Positions 1 to 10,152 of a stretch of DNA of 64,000 bases are shown in pieces. A program made the position numbers and the translations under genes. The stretch is from Palaemon carinicauda (lineage: Eukaryota > Arthropoda > Malacostraca > Decapoda > Palaemonidae): NCBI RefSeq assembly GCF_036898095.1, contig NC_090729.1, forward strand, positions 77,100,890 to 77,164,889, given 5' to 3'. Each line of letters begins with the position of its first letter. Position 1 is the stretch's first letter. The notes under the pieces were generated by a model, which had not been told where the DNA came from, did no database searches, and saw nothing but the letters and a program-made list of their open reading frames with translations.

Positions 1-138
1 TCGAGTGAAGGCGTACATCAGAGGCATGTGGTTTGTGCGAATGACGAAGGGCGTACCTTCTATGAAATGGCGAAAGTGATGGACAGCCAAGTGCACCACC
101 AGCGATCGAAGGTAGAATAACCCGATTTTGCCTTGGAC
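1..138 (-). pseudogene. Ty3/gypsy pol fragment (RNase H part)
   Basis: Read on the reverse strand, this stretch matches, nearly base for base by eye, the RNase H coding part of gypsy element A in this window (about 8088-8222). It covers the segment that encodes the RNase H DRELL motif and the R-T-D-H motif in element A. It starts at the window edge, so its upstream side is not visible. At about 139-141 the similarity jumps to a different part of pol on the opposite strand, so this is a rearranged fragment and cannot make protein. Confidence 0.8.
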
Positions 139-140
139 AC

Positions 141-500
141 ACCTGTTAGTCGTCCGTGCCGAATTTTTTCCTTCTGCAACCTCCTCCGACAATCTCCAGC
201 GCATACGTCACGCCGTGGGAAAATTTACTCCATGCCGCCAGACTTACAAGCCCCCAGTGAAGCATCACATACCAACAGACTTGCATTCTGCAACGCACAT
301 CTTCCTATGCAACGACACTAGCAAGCCACCGCTAACGCCCCCTTACACGGGCCCTTTCCTTGTGATCCGACACAGTTCGAAAGCATTGCTACTAAATATT
401 CGTGGTAAAGAAGACTAGGTCTCCACTGATCGTCTAAAACCTGCTTATCTCCTGCCAGATGACCCGCCTACAGTTCTCCTCTCTAGATCAGGTCCCTATC
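141..500 (+). pseudogene. Ty3/gypsy pol 3' end (integrase tail) fragment
   Basis: The forward strand resembles positions about 9195-9545 of element A, the integrase C-terminal part. An open stretch at 128-418 contains PPYTGPFLVIRHS, the GPF-type module at the end of many Ty3/gypsy integrases, and is closed by an in-frame TAG at 416-418 where element A reads Trp. The catalytic core is absent. Similarity continues to about 495 and then switches to an inverted LTR. It is a dead fragment of the A/B gypsy family. Confidence 0.8.
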
Positions 501-612
501 AGTGTGAGGGGAGAGCGAAGATACAAGCATAATATATACAAAAAATTAAATTTCGTTACTATGTATGATCGTGTGACACACGGTTGGTACACCACCCTTA
601 AAGACTTGCTGC
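500..612 (-). repeat. Inverted LTR start of the gypsy A/B family
   Basis: The reverse complement of 502-591 is the first 90 bases of the A/B LTR, ending at 591 in GGTACA (LTR start TGTACC on the reverse strand). The AT stretch and the GTGTGAGGGGAG segment match the 5' LTR of element B (58714-58803) better than that of A. The next 20 bases resemble the pol/polypurine junction found upstream of a 3' LTR. It is joined head-on to the pol fragment on its left. Confidence 0.75.
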
Positions 613-1537
613 AAAACATAGTCCTCATCCTTTATGTGGCTCTCCCTCCATTCCCAAGAGGGTATATGTGTTACATATGTATTTATAGCTTTAGCAAATG
701 AATAACGTGTGAAGGAACAGGAATCATACTGTAGGTTTTCTGCATAATGAGCTTTTTTATGAGGATCATTACTTGGCTGAGTATTACTTATTTCGAGTTA
801 AGTAATTTTGATTAGTGTGTCTGCTTTTTAAAGAAGGTACTTTTATTGTCGATGTAATTCTAACCCTTACGATTTAAGATCAGAAAGTACGATTTTATTT
901 TCAAAAATCGTCCCTAATAATTAAAAATAATTTATTTGTAGGTTTCCCTCTTCGAATGAACCTATAATAGAAACTGTACCTTTAATTGTATACTCTAATT
1001 TTACCCGTCAGCTGTTCAATCCTTCCCAAAGCTTTGATTCTTCTTCGAAGACTCCTCTTTGAGATATGTGAGATTTAACGGTTTTTATTCCGTTTGGGGA
1101 AAATTCACTTTACTCTTTCGCCAATTACCACAAGTAAGGACTTATTATTTCAGTCTTATTAATATCAAATCTTCTATGATTCGTGTGAGAACTTTCTTGT
1201 TAGCTCTGCAGATTTTATGAAACTTTTGTGGACTATAAGTACTTGAGAAACTTTTGATGGAACGTCAGAGACTACGGGACGGGATCCCAGTGTAGATGAC
1301 CCCTGGATGTGGTTGAGCGTGGAGGGTGGGTGGTGTGATTCTTATCTTGCACGCTTCTACACTCTATGCCAGCAGGCTCAAGTGCGAATGTACTGTAGTA
1401 GAACTTTTGCTTGACCGTTAACCTTTGATTATTTTTGGCCCGTGACCTCGTTTAAATAGAAAAAAATATTAAACCCGTTGAAGATTATCGTTCCTGTCTA
1501 TGCCTTTACCTCATGTTTCGAACTCCTTCTTTCATCT
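613..1537. other. AT-rich non-coding stretch
   Basis: No gene, RNA or recognisable repeat was seen here. Reading frames are short and closed on both strands and base composition is AT-rich like the general background. Confidence 0.5.
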
Positions 1538-1596
1538 GATAATTAGAATATATATTTAAAGATACCACTGATTAATGAGAGGCCAGTTAAACGCAG

Positions 1597-1675
<79 letters not shown>

Positions 1676-1922
1676 TTTATCTCAGAAGCGTTATATCTAA
1701 CGAACCGTATAGCGACATAAATCACAAACAGTAGCTCTGTCACCTCCTATATTTGTAATAAAAATAGAATAAAGAACGTTTATACATGTGCTAAATATTA
1801 TTAAAGATCATGATTAAAGTGTGTTTATACTAAGTTATATCGAATTGCCTCATTAAAAAAATTCCCTGTACTGATTAATTTCTCGTCATTCTTCAATGCC
1901 ACTTTAAGTTATAAATCACTAT

Positions 1923-2019
<97 letters not shown>

Positions 2020-2083
2020 CTGCGTTTTACTGGCCTCTCTTCAACCATTCTTATCTTTAAATATGTAATCTAATAATCAAATA
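1538..2083. repeat. Foldback (inverted) repeat with GA and TC arms
   Basis: The left arm carries GGCCAGTTAAACGCAGAACG followed by (AG)n at 1600-1673. The right arm carries (TC)n at 1927-2016 followed by TTCTGCGTTTTACTGGCC. These are reverse complements with few differences, and similarity extends outward through TATTTAAAGATA/TATCTTTAAATA. The roughly 250-bp spacer is AT-rich and shows no ORF. It could be a MITE-like foldback element or a palindromic duplication; no target duplication was recognised. Confidence 0.8.
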
Positions 2084-2157
2084 AAAGTAGGAGTTCGCAA
2101 CTTGTGAGGTAGAGGTATAGACTGATGAATAGCAGCGTGCATTTAATTCTGGTAACA

Positions 2158-2312
<155 letters not shown>

Positions 2313-2659
2313 GTAGAACTGATCATGGTTGCAAATTAGAGTAGCTGCAGATGCCGTACCCAGTATGAATTTTCCTTGTTAGTGGCATACAACATGGCGA
2401 ATACTTACTGCTTCACAATATCAGGTGTTCCCCCTAGGACAATCTTGAAATATTAAACGGTCTACGTGAGAAACGCTACTTCAGCCTTATAGTTCACCCA
2501 CTCGTATGGAGGCTGTGTGTTGGTTAGTTCCAAATAATCTTGATGGTCTGTTCTTAGAAATTATAGGCTATCATCGGAGATGTTATCAAGCCCTTACTAG
2601 ACATTAGGATTGCTTGAAATGTGTTGTATCAGACGATCAACAATTTGATCCCGTTATAA

Positions 2660-4912
2660 ACTATCAACTTATTCCAAGAACTTTTTTCCACCAGAAAAGC
2701 TTGAGATGAGAGTTTCCGGAAGGACTGAACACTGTGTCCAGTGCGCATCTTTCAAGAGAAAGGCAGCAGCTTGGACTCATAAAATCCCAAGCCCTAGAAA
2801 TAAGAGACAATCGTTTACATTGCAAGGTGGTGGGTAAAGATTTGTATGCAAGAGAGGCTCCTTTCCACAAGTTCTGTCATAGATCATTCAAGCTGAGACA
2901 TGTGAATCATATGTATTGAAACCAAGCAAGATGAAAAGCTTGAAGATCATCAAAGCTTATTTGATGTAGTTCTAGAAATACATGAAACAGTAATTAGGCA
3001 GAATGAGGTAGTGAAACTTGCAACTCCCTGCCACCTGTATGTTCCAAGAACTTGAGCGCTGGGGATTTCCAAATCAAGATTCCTGTAGTGATAAGCTAAA
3101 AACCGGACTTCAAATAGAAAATTAATGAGTGCATTGCTTTTAAACAAGTGATTCCTTGAGAAAAAGTATGCATAATCTACAACCTAGTGTACATCGCAAG
3201 CATCTCTGTTGCAGAAGCTGTTGCCCTAGATACCAGGGCAATAGAAGAATACCTCTCAACAGACCTAGTAAAGTAAAGTTTCTAAAGACTTTTCCTGGGT
3301 GAAGATGTGCAGAAGTCTGAGAAGACACTTCTGATAGCTCAGGTGAGTTTTAACCACCATTGTGTTCTATTGGGTTTTACTCCATTTGTTTCATCTCTAA
3401 GACATCAGCCAGGTTGTAACAAACAAGGAGTGGAAGTTACCTAAACAATCTTCCTTTGCAGTATCATACGCCACCTATATCAAAGTAAGCAGCTCACCAA
3501 TATACTTCATAGATGCGGTCAATGTAAGTCATAAGATTTTGGCTTGGAAATTGAGACAGTACTTGCAGAGGCCCTCAATGCTTCCTCTTCTCTCACTCTC
3601 CAAATTGCTACAGGTGAAGACAATGAAATTTTTCATGTTGAGTAGGACAACGTGAACAAAATAACAACAAATATCCAAGATTCAAACATGGTGAACAGCA
3701 GTGGATGGATCATGATACAAGGGGTTAAACTAAACACTGACACTGCCAACTAAGTTAGAAACCTCCCAACCATGCAATATAATAAGACTTGTTATTTGAA
3801 AGTAGAAACCCCACCAATGTTACCCCCTTTCCGTTTTTATGGTTGAATAGGGCCCAAATTTCCAATAGGAGACACGTTCATTCCACACACCAAAAACAAT
3901 AAGATGTACTCTAGAATGTATCCAAGAGTACCGATTGTGGTTATTTATGTGAATGGTCAATGGCATAAAAGAAAACAACAAGTCCCTGGATTTGGAGGTT
4001 TCATTTTAGCTACTGGCAAAATATCATCTCGAAATTTGACCATTGACTATTTCAACTCCGTCAATTAGCTGTTCAATGAATATTCTATCACCAGGGAGTT
4101 GTTGAAGTGATCAGAAGATGCTACATTACAGGTTGGCCATAGGTATGTTTTCTGCACTTATGACCTTGGCGGTTGCATGAAAGCTCTCCACTCATCTGGA
4201 GATTTCAAGAACTATGTGACAAATCCAGGGCCTTTCAGAACTGTGGTGAACTATATGGGGATGTTGACTGGTCAAAACTGGATTGGTTCCGGCTACTCTG
4301 AAACTCTCCTTGAGGCTGGATTTGTAACCAATGGGTGCCTTAAGAGTGTGCTAAAAGGGAAAGTATATGCAAAAGCTCTGTTCTGTCTCAAGATGGCAAG
4401 TAAAGCAATGGAGCAATTGTTGATAGAGTGCTTCAGTGAAAAGGAGAATGTAGGCTACACTAACCCGCTGACATTGAGGCATTTACGTTTTTTATGTATG
4501 GCTATTCCAAACAGAAATCTATTGACACTGTGCATGGAATCATGTTTAGGAAAATGGTTGGAAAAGATAAGTAACTGACAACGAAATCTAAGATTGACTT
4601 CTCCCAATTGCCACCTTACCAAGACAATCTCATCCCGCACATTGATCGTGTGAACCATTGCCTTGCTATCTACAAGCGAGGATATATTCCAATCTTCTAG
4701 TCTCCAAAGTCATATGATCTTAGACAAGGTTGAGTAAAAATGATGAAGGCATTATGGAGCCAGTGTGGTCATATGAGCCATTACTTCCCCCTACCCCGAT
4801 AGGCTCAGTTGAGAAGACTACAGAAGCGATGGAACAGTATGATGACGACATTGAGGAAGAACAGTATAACCAGGATAGGGATTATGAACGTCTCAGTAAT
4901 TATGAAAAATAG
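2660..4912 (+). pseudogene. Decayed ORF of a multicopy invertebrate family of unknown function
   Basis: Pieces in order resemble a large uncharacterised protein family that I recall as repeated in many invertebrate genomes. Near 2779-2919 a frame reads GKDLYAREAPFHKFCHRSFK, like the family's N-terminal motif in which one conserved Tyr/Phe-His precedes a Cys. Near 3610-3720 comes FHVEQDNVN-type sequence with stops. The longest open part, 4177-4578, contains VVNYMGMLTG followed by GSGYSETLLEAGFVTNG, like the conserved C-terminal Gly-x-Phe-His and GSG-L blocks of the family. An acidic tail at 4730-4912 ends in a stop. Many frameshifts and stops separate the pieces. Family assignment is from memory of motif order; the function is unknown and mobile-element association is an inference. 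Confidence 0.55.
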
Positions 4913-5414
4913 ACCAAAATATGAACATAGAAACTTTTGGTAGTCTTCATAAAGTTTCAATATTAACTAATTGTTAGTCCCTGCATTATGTTAACTCGTG
5001 TTACTCCGATCTTTATGTAATATATTTGCATATTAATTAGCTAGAGGAATGAGTAGAAGAAACAGTACTAAGGTAATGATACAAGAACTGTATTCAAGGA
5101 CCCTTTGGATCATGTAAAGCCTGAAAATTTGAAAATAGCGTTAGCTATAAAGGTACAGGGCAGATAACAATGAAAAATTTTGTAATTTTTATCTTTGAAA
5201 CTGGATTTCATCTTTTGACCCATGACGACGTTATTGATGCCCTAGTTGAACAATTAATGAGTTATTTGTTATTGTGTAGGCTGTAATCTTTCCAATGATA
5301 CCTAATTTGTATCTGTTATCATTTTCTTTTATGTGAAAACGCCCTTTATATTGCCCCTACCCCTAACTTTGGCCTCTTAAGAAATCCAAGATAGCAGAAA
5401 AAAATAAAACGGCT
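4913..5414. other. AT-rich sequence up to the gypsy A insertion site
   Basis: No gene was seen. The last four bases, GGCT at 5411-5414, are repeated at 9851-9854 and form the target-site duplication of element A. Confidence 0.6.
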
Positions 5415-5671
5415 TGTACCAACCGTGTGTCACACAATTGTACATAGTTCCTTTTGTATATATTATGCTTGCATCTTCGCTCTTCCCTCGCACTAAAAAG
5501 AACCAGAATAAACATGTCTGCGTGTCACCTATGTAACATTGTCATTTTCTCGAACATGTAATTTCCTGTTGCCTTGAGGCTTTGTATATAAAGGAGAGTG
5601 TTCCATAATAAATTAACTCAGTTGATTGCATCCTGCCTTTGAGTTCACAACCTTCTCTCGGCACTGTCACA
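5415..5671 (+). repeat. 5' LTR of gypsy A
   Basis: The 257-bp LTR begins TGTACCAACC and ends TGTCACA. It carries a TATA box, TATATAAA at 5585-5592, and a polyadenylation signal, AATAAA at 5607-5612, only about 15 bases further on. Such a short interval between TATA and AATAAA implies a very short R region. Confidence 0.92.
5585..5592 (+). promoter_or_regulatory. LTR TATA box, gypsy A
   Basis: TATATAAA lies in the U3 part of the 5' LTR. The same motif occurs in the element B LTR at 58903-58910 within a well conserved context, which supports it as the transcription signal of this family. Confidence 0.65.
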
Positions 5672-5689
5672 TTGATGACCCCGGAAGTC
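5672..5689 (+). promoter_or_regulatory. Primer-binding site, gypsy A
   Basis: Directly after the LTR the sequence reads TTGATGACCCCGGAAGTC; element B has TTGGTGACCCCGGAAGTC at the same place. The first bases of the B version, TGGTGACCCCG, are complementary to the CCA end of eukaryotic tRNA-Trp as I recall it, the primer known for CsRn1-type elements. Copy A has a G-to-A change within the TGG. Confidence 0.65.
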
Positions 5690-5745
5690 GACTCGCTCCC
5701 ACCGCCTTCCACCCCCACTCCCCTCGCCCCTCCATCGTTGGTACT

Positions 5746-6552
5746 ATGGCAGACTCTACGGAGGTTGGCACTGCGGCTCCCCCATTGAAACTTTCGTCAT
5801 TTGCCAGCGGAGAGGCGTTTGCTTGGTTTCAGCGCGCAGAAGTCCAGTTTCGCATCAACGGCGTGACTTGCTCAACCACCAAAGCAGATTATGTTCTCGC
5901 GGCGATACCCGAGGACACATTCCCAGAAATATCCGACTGGCTTTGTGAACAAGGAGACACTCCAATAACGTATGATGCCCTCAAAACATACCTTCTGCAG
6001 CAGTACTCGCCGTCGCCAGCCGCCCGTATAGCAAAGCTTTTTCAGCTCTCGCAACAACCGTTGGGGGACCAAAGGGCTTCGCTTGCCCTCAGGGAAATGA
6101 CCAGTATCGCTCGCCTTCAACCTGCCGCAGACGGCTCTCCTCGTGAGGTGAACCTACTTCGGGCCCTTTGGGTACGCCGTTTACCTGGCCCTATACGCGC
6201 TGCCATACCCGATGTCGATAGTTTACCCATAAAGGACTTGATGACCAAATCCGATGCCCTTATGGACAGCCACATCAAGACCTCCATCAATGCCTCCACC
6301 CCTGACGAAGAGGATGCCTATTCAACGTCAACCGAAGCCGACATGAATGCCGTAGGACATACATGCCTACCCCGTGACGTGCTGAAGTGGCGACAAAGCC
6401 ACCCACCACCCACCAATCGCTCGCGCCCCAACAAACGACTTCTACAGCCACTTACTACCTCCCATCCACCGCAGTTTTGCTACTACCACTTCAGATTCGG
6501 GGCAACCGCGAAGAAATGTGCCGAGGATTGTCAGTGGCCAAAAAGCGTGTAA
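5746..6552 (+). CDS. gag: Gag of gypsy A, intact reading frame
   Basis: A 268-residue Gag, the capsid/nucleocapsid polyprotein that would package the element RNA. The start ATG at 5746 is chosen because the matching ATG of element B (59057) opens the same MADSTEVG sequence; the frame runs open upstream into the LTR, so an earlier ATG at 5626 is unlikely. Near residues 20-40 is the conserved FASGEAFAWFQRAEVQF block, typical of gypsy capsids. The C-terminus has a zinc finger with C245, H248, C258 and C262 (spacing CX2HX9CX3C), the CHCC form rather than the usual CCHC. The last codons (Pro-Lys-Ser-Val-stop) overlap the A-rich -1 frameshift site. Whether it is expressed is unknown; the copy carries no stop or frameshift. 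Confidence 0.88.
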   Translation: MADSTEVGTAAPPLKLSSFASGEAFAWFQRAEVQFRINGVTCSTTKADYVLAAIPEDTFPEISDWLCEQGDTPITYDALKTYLLQQYSPSPAARIAKLFQLSQQPLGDQRASLALREMTSIARLQPAADGSPREVNLLRALWVRRLPGPIRAAIPDVDSLPIKDLMTKSDALMDSHIKTSINASTPDEEDAYSTSTEADMNAVGHTCLPRDVLKWRQSHPPPTNRSRPNKRLLQPLTTSHPPQFCYYHFRFGATAKKCAEDCQWPKSV

Positions 6553-9500
6553 GTAGGCCATCTCTCGTGGCGGTGGCCTCCCGTGTTTCTAATCTTTTCA
6601 TTTTACATGATGCAGGAATGGGCGTGCGATTTTTGGTAGACACGGGTGCTTGTCGTTCTCTCTTGCCAAGGAAACTCTTCAAGACACGACGTAGTCTGTC
6701 TACATCTGCCGACGTCTGCTTGGTAGCTGCCAACGGATCTGCGATACCCACCTATGGTTACGAGAACCTCACATTATCGTTCGGAAATGGTAAATTCAAT
6801 TGGAAGTTTCTCGTTGCTGACGTCACATTGCCAATCCTCGGTGCGGATTTCCTCTCTCATTTCCACCTTCTGGTCGATGTCGCCCACCGACGATTGGTCA
6901 ACGCAGACTCGTACTTGTCGACACCTCTTCAACCCATCCCCTCTAACCTCGCTCTCCACATCAGCGCACCCACGGAGGCCTACGCCCACCTCCTCCTGTC
7001 GTACCCGGAAGTTTTCCGTCCAGAACTTCGCCAAACGCCCACGGTTCCTGCCAAGCACGGTATTTATCACCATATCAAGACGACGGGACCCCCAGTCTTC
7101 GCAAAATTCAGACGTCTGGCACCGGAACGATTGGCATCCGCCAAACATATGTTCGCCAAAATGGAGGAAATGGGCCTTTGTCAAAAGGCCTCCAGCCCAT
7201 GGTCGTCACCCTTACACATCGTTCTGAAGAAAGACGGCTCCCTCCGTCCGTGCGGGGATTACAGGCGTCTGAACATGCAAACAGAACCAGATCACTACCC
7301 CCTCCCAAACATTGCCGACGTGACCTCCTACCTGCACAAAGCGAAGGTTTTCTCTACGCTCGACCTCCTGAAGGGGTATTATCAGGTGCCTATGAACCCA
7401 AAAGACATCCCCAAGACTGCCATCACCAGTCCGTTTGGTACATACACCTTCAATTACTCCTGTTTTGGCCTTCGTAATGCTGGGGCCACGTTTCAACGTC
7501 TCATGGATGGCATCTTAGGGGACCTCCCTTTCTGTGTATGTTATGTGGACGACATACTTGTGTTTTCTTCCTCAAAAGAGGAACACCTCCGTCACCTGCG
7601 CATCGTGCTCGACCGCCTGTAACAAAACGGCCTTGTAGTCCGGTACGACAACTGTACCTTTGGCGCCAACGAAGTGTCGTTCTTAGGGCACTGCATCACT
7701 CCTGAAGGAGTCCATCCCCTCCCTGAGAAGGTAGCAGCCGTTCAGAATTTCCCCGCGCCCTCGACCGTCAAAGCTCTGTAGGAATTCTTGGGCATGATCA
7801 ACTATTATCACCGTTTTCTACCAGCCATTGCCGCCACTTTTGCTCCCCTCTACGCCTCCCTCAAGGGCAAGCCAAAGGACCTGAAGTGGGGTCCCCTTCA
7901 AGAAGCAGCCTTCTGCAATGAAAAGAAGGCCCTATTAACTGCTGCGGCTCTCACTTTCCTATCCCACATGCCCCTCTCCTTCTCTCCACCGATGCCAGCG
8001 ACGTCGCTATTGGTGCAGTACTCGAGCAGGTGGTCAACGGCTCGCCCCGCCCATTGGTCTTCTTCAGCAGAAAACTGTCCAAGGCAGAATCGGGTTATTC
8101 TACCTTCGATCGAGAATTGCTGGCGGTGCACTTGGCTGTCCGTCACTTTCGCCATTTCATAGAAGGTACGCCCTTCGTCATTCGCACAGACCATATGCTT
8201 CTGGTGCATGCCTTTACTCGACAGTCTGATGCCTGGTCCGCCCGGCAACGCCGACATCTCTCCGCCGTGGCTAAATACAATTGCACCCTTCGATACATCC
8301 CTGGGAAAATGAATCCCGTTGCCGATGCCCTGTCAAGAAACACGTTGGCTGCCGTTCAACTGGGATTGTATTACAACGCCCTGGCTGAAGCCCAACGACA
8401 GGATCCAGAATATCAAGCATGTAGGACATCCTGCACGTCCCTCCGTTGGGAAGAATTCCCCCTTGAAGACTCCAACACCACCCTCCTCTGTGACGTCAGC
8501 ACTGGCAGACCGCGACCTTGGATTCCTGCTCCCATGCGCCGACAGGTGTTTGATTTCATTCACGGCCTTTCACATCCCTCGTGCCATTCTATTGCCCAGC
8601 TGCTGAAGGCAAAGTTCATTTGGCATGGCATTTCTAAGGATGCTAAGGATTGGGTCCGTGCCTGTACTTCTTGCCAAACTTCCAAATTACATTGACACAC
8701 GGATTCAGTAGTGGGCACCTTTCCTCAACCTCAGCGTCGTTTCGCACACATTCATGTCGACGTTGTAGGCCCCCTACCCACATCACAAGGACATCGTTAC
8801 CTGTTTACCGTCATCGACCGCTCCACCCGTTGGCCTGAAGGTATTCCCATGGAAACTGCAATGTCTGCCTCATGTACATCTGCCTTACTCTCTGGATGGA
8901 TTGCAAGATTTGGTATCGCTGAGCATAATACTTCTGACAGGGGAACTACTTTCACCTCTCAATTGTGGACATCATTAGCGAATATCCTGTGCATCACCCT
9001 ACATCAGACAACGGCCTACAACCCCGCTGCCAATGGAATGGTTGAACGTTTTCATCGCACCCTCAAAGCAGCTTTGATGTCCCGCTGCAAGGATTGCAAC
9101 TGGTTTACTCAGCTTCCCTGGGTCCTCCTGGGATTAAGGACCACTCCTAAAGACGCCCTCGACGTCTCGGCAGTTGAAATGGTGTATAGCGACCCGTTGG
9201 TCGTCCCTGCCGAAATTTTTCCTTCTACAACTTTCTCCGACAAACTCCAGCGCATACGTCACGTCGTGGGAAAATTTACTCCATGCCGCCAGACTTACAA
9301 GCCCCCAGTGAAGCATCACATACCAACAGACTTGCACTCTGCAACGCACGTCTTCCTGCGCAATGACACTAGCAAGCCACCGCTAATGCCCCCTTACACG
9401 GGCCCTTTCCTTGTAATCCGACGCATTCTGAAAGCATTCCTACTAAACATTCGTGGCAAAGGAGACTGGGTCTCCATTGATCGTCTAAAACCTGCTTATC

Positions 9501-9556
9501 TTCTGCCAGATGACCCGACTACAGTTTGCCTCTGTAGATCAGGGCGCCCTATTTAA
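6537..9556 (+). pseudogene. pol: Pol of gypsy A: protease, RT, RNase H, integrase (broken)
   Basis: Domains in order: aspartic protease with DTG at 6639-6647; reverse transcriptase with PCGDYRRLN, LDLLKGYYQVPM and the catalytic YVDD at 7542-7553; RNase H with TDASD, DRELL and RTDH; integrase with an HX3H...CX2C zinc finger (about 8563-8685), then catalytic Asp 8759-8761, Asp 8936-8938 and Glu 9044-9046 (35 residues between the last two, the normal D,D35E spacing), and a GPF module near 9400. Breaks: CAA to TAA at 7620, CAG to TAG at about 7779, loss of one T near 7955 that shifts the frame, and a TGA at 8693 (also present in B, probably from CGA). It would make the enzymes for copying and inserting the element; this copy cannot. 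Confidence 0.9.
6538..6552 (+). promoter_or_regulatory. Putative -1 frameshift site between gag and pol (A)
   Basis: The gag codons CCA AAA AGC GTG TAA end here, and pol is open in the -1 frame (GCC AAA AAG CGT GTA AGT). A lysine tRNA on AAA can re-pair one base back on AAA. The homologous site in element B is the classic heptamer A AAA AAA, so the A version (A AAA AGC) is probably a mutated form. No obvious pseudoknot was traced downstream. Confidence 0.6.
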
Positions 9557-9577
9557 CATGTACAGTATGTCATTTTT

Positions 9578-9592
9578 AGGGGGGGGGGGGAG
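9578..9592 (+). promoter_or_regulatory. Polypurine tract, gypsy A
   Basis: An A followed by a run of twelve G residues and AG lies 3 bases upstream of the 3' LTR. Element B has the shorter AGGGTGGGAG at the same place. It would be the plus-strand primer. The long G run may be expanded by slippage or may be a sequencing error. Confidence 0.75.
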
Positions 9593-9595
9593 CCA

Positions 9596-9850
9596 TGTAC
9601 CAACCGTGTGTTACACAATTGTACATAATTCCTTTTGTATATATTATGCCTGTATCTCCGCTCTTTCCTCGCACTAAAGGGAACCAGAATAAACATGTCT
9701 GCGTGTCGCCTATGTAACATTATCATTTTCTCGAACATGTAATTTCCTGTTGCCTTGAGGTTTTGTTTATAAAGGAGTGTTCCATAATAAATTAACTTAG
9801 TTGATTGCATCCTGCTTTTGAGTTCACAACCTTCTCTCGGCCCCGTCACA
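9596..9850 (+). repeat. 3' LTR of gypsy A
   Basis: A 255-bp LTR, TGTACC to GTCACA, about 94% identical by eye to the 5' copy (mostly transitions plus one 2-bp indel). It is followed by GGCT, matching the left flank. Confidence 0.92.
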
Positions 9851-10013
9851 GGCTAATCGACCCACATGAAAATTTTGTTTTTTTTTTTGGGGGGGGGGAA
9901 TGGGAACAAAGGAAATTCCATTCCCACAGACCTCAGGGAATGTAAAAACGCAGGTTAAAAAACGTTTCACGGGGGTTGCATGGGAACCCTATCTTCCTAC
10001 TAGACTAGAGAGC

Positions 10014-10077
10014 TTGAAAACCTATTTGATATATATTTGACAAAGAATTCAGAAATATATATCAAATAGGTTTTCAA
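10014..10077. repeat. Perfect 25-bp hairpin with 14-bp loop
   Basis: Arms 10014-10038 and 10053-10077 are exact reverse complements (core CCTATTTGATATATA / TATATATCAAATAGG) around the loop GACAAAGAATTCAG. It lies just upstream of the Penelope-like ORF. Exact arms in decayed surroundings suggest recent formation, for example by strand switching, or a role in the element. Confidence 0.9.
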
Positions 10078-10152
10078 AATAATTTTAGCACACAAGACAT
10101 AGACAAAAGCCTGGCACTTGCAAGATAATCTTTTTAGTCGCCGCAAAGGAAT

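Larger units (their letters stand above)
5415..9850 (+). mobile_element. Ty3/gypsy LTR retrotransposon A (CsRn1-like), full length
   Basis: A 4436-bp element bounded by direct LTRs (5415-5671 and 9596-9850), both starting TGTACC and ending TCACA, and flanked by a perfect 4-bp duplication GGCT. Inside, in order, are a primer-binding site, gag, a -1 frameshift to pol, then protease, reverse transcriptase, RNase H and integrase, and a G-rich polypurine tract. The LTRs differ at roughly 16-17 of 255 positions by eye (about 6%), so it is not a recent insertion. The CHCC Gag finger and the TGGTGACCCCG-like primer site are known features of the CsRn1 group. Pol has three nonsense codons and one frameshift, so the copy is dead although structurally complete. 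Confidence 0.93.

Noticed and set aside
6549..6615. Apparent intron between gag and pol of gypsy A (GTAAGT donor, T-rich tract and TGCAG acceptor; also in B)
   Set aside because: Splicing there would put pol in the wrong frame, while simple -1 frameshifting gives a continuous open frame through the same sequence, and B has a canonical slippery heptamer.
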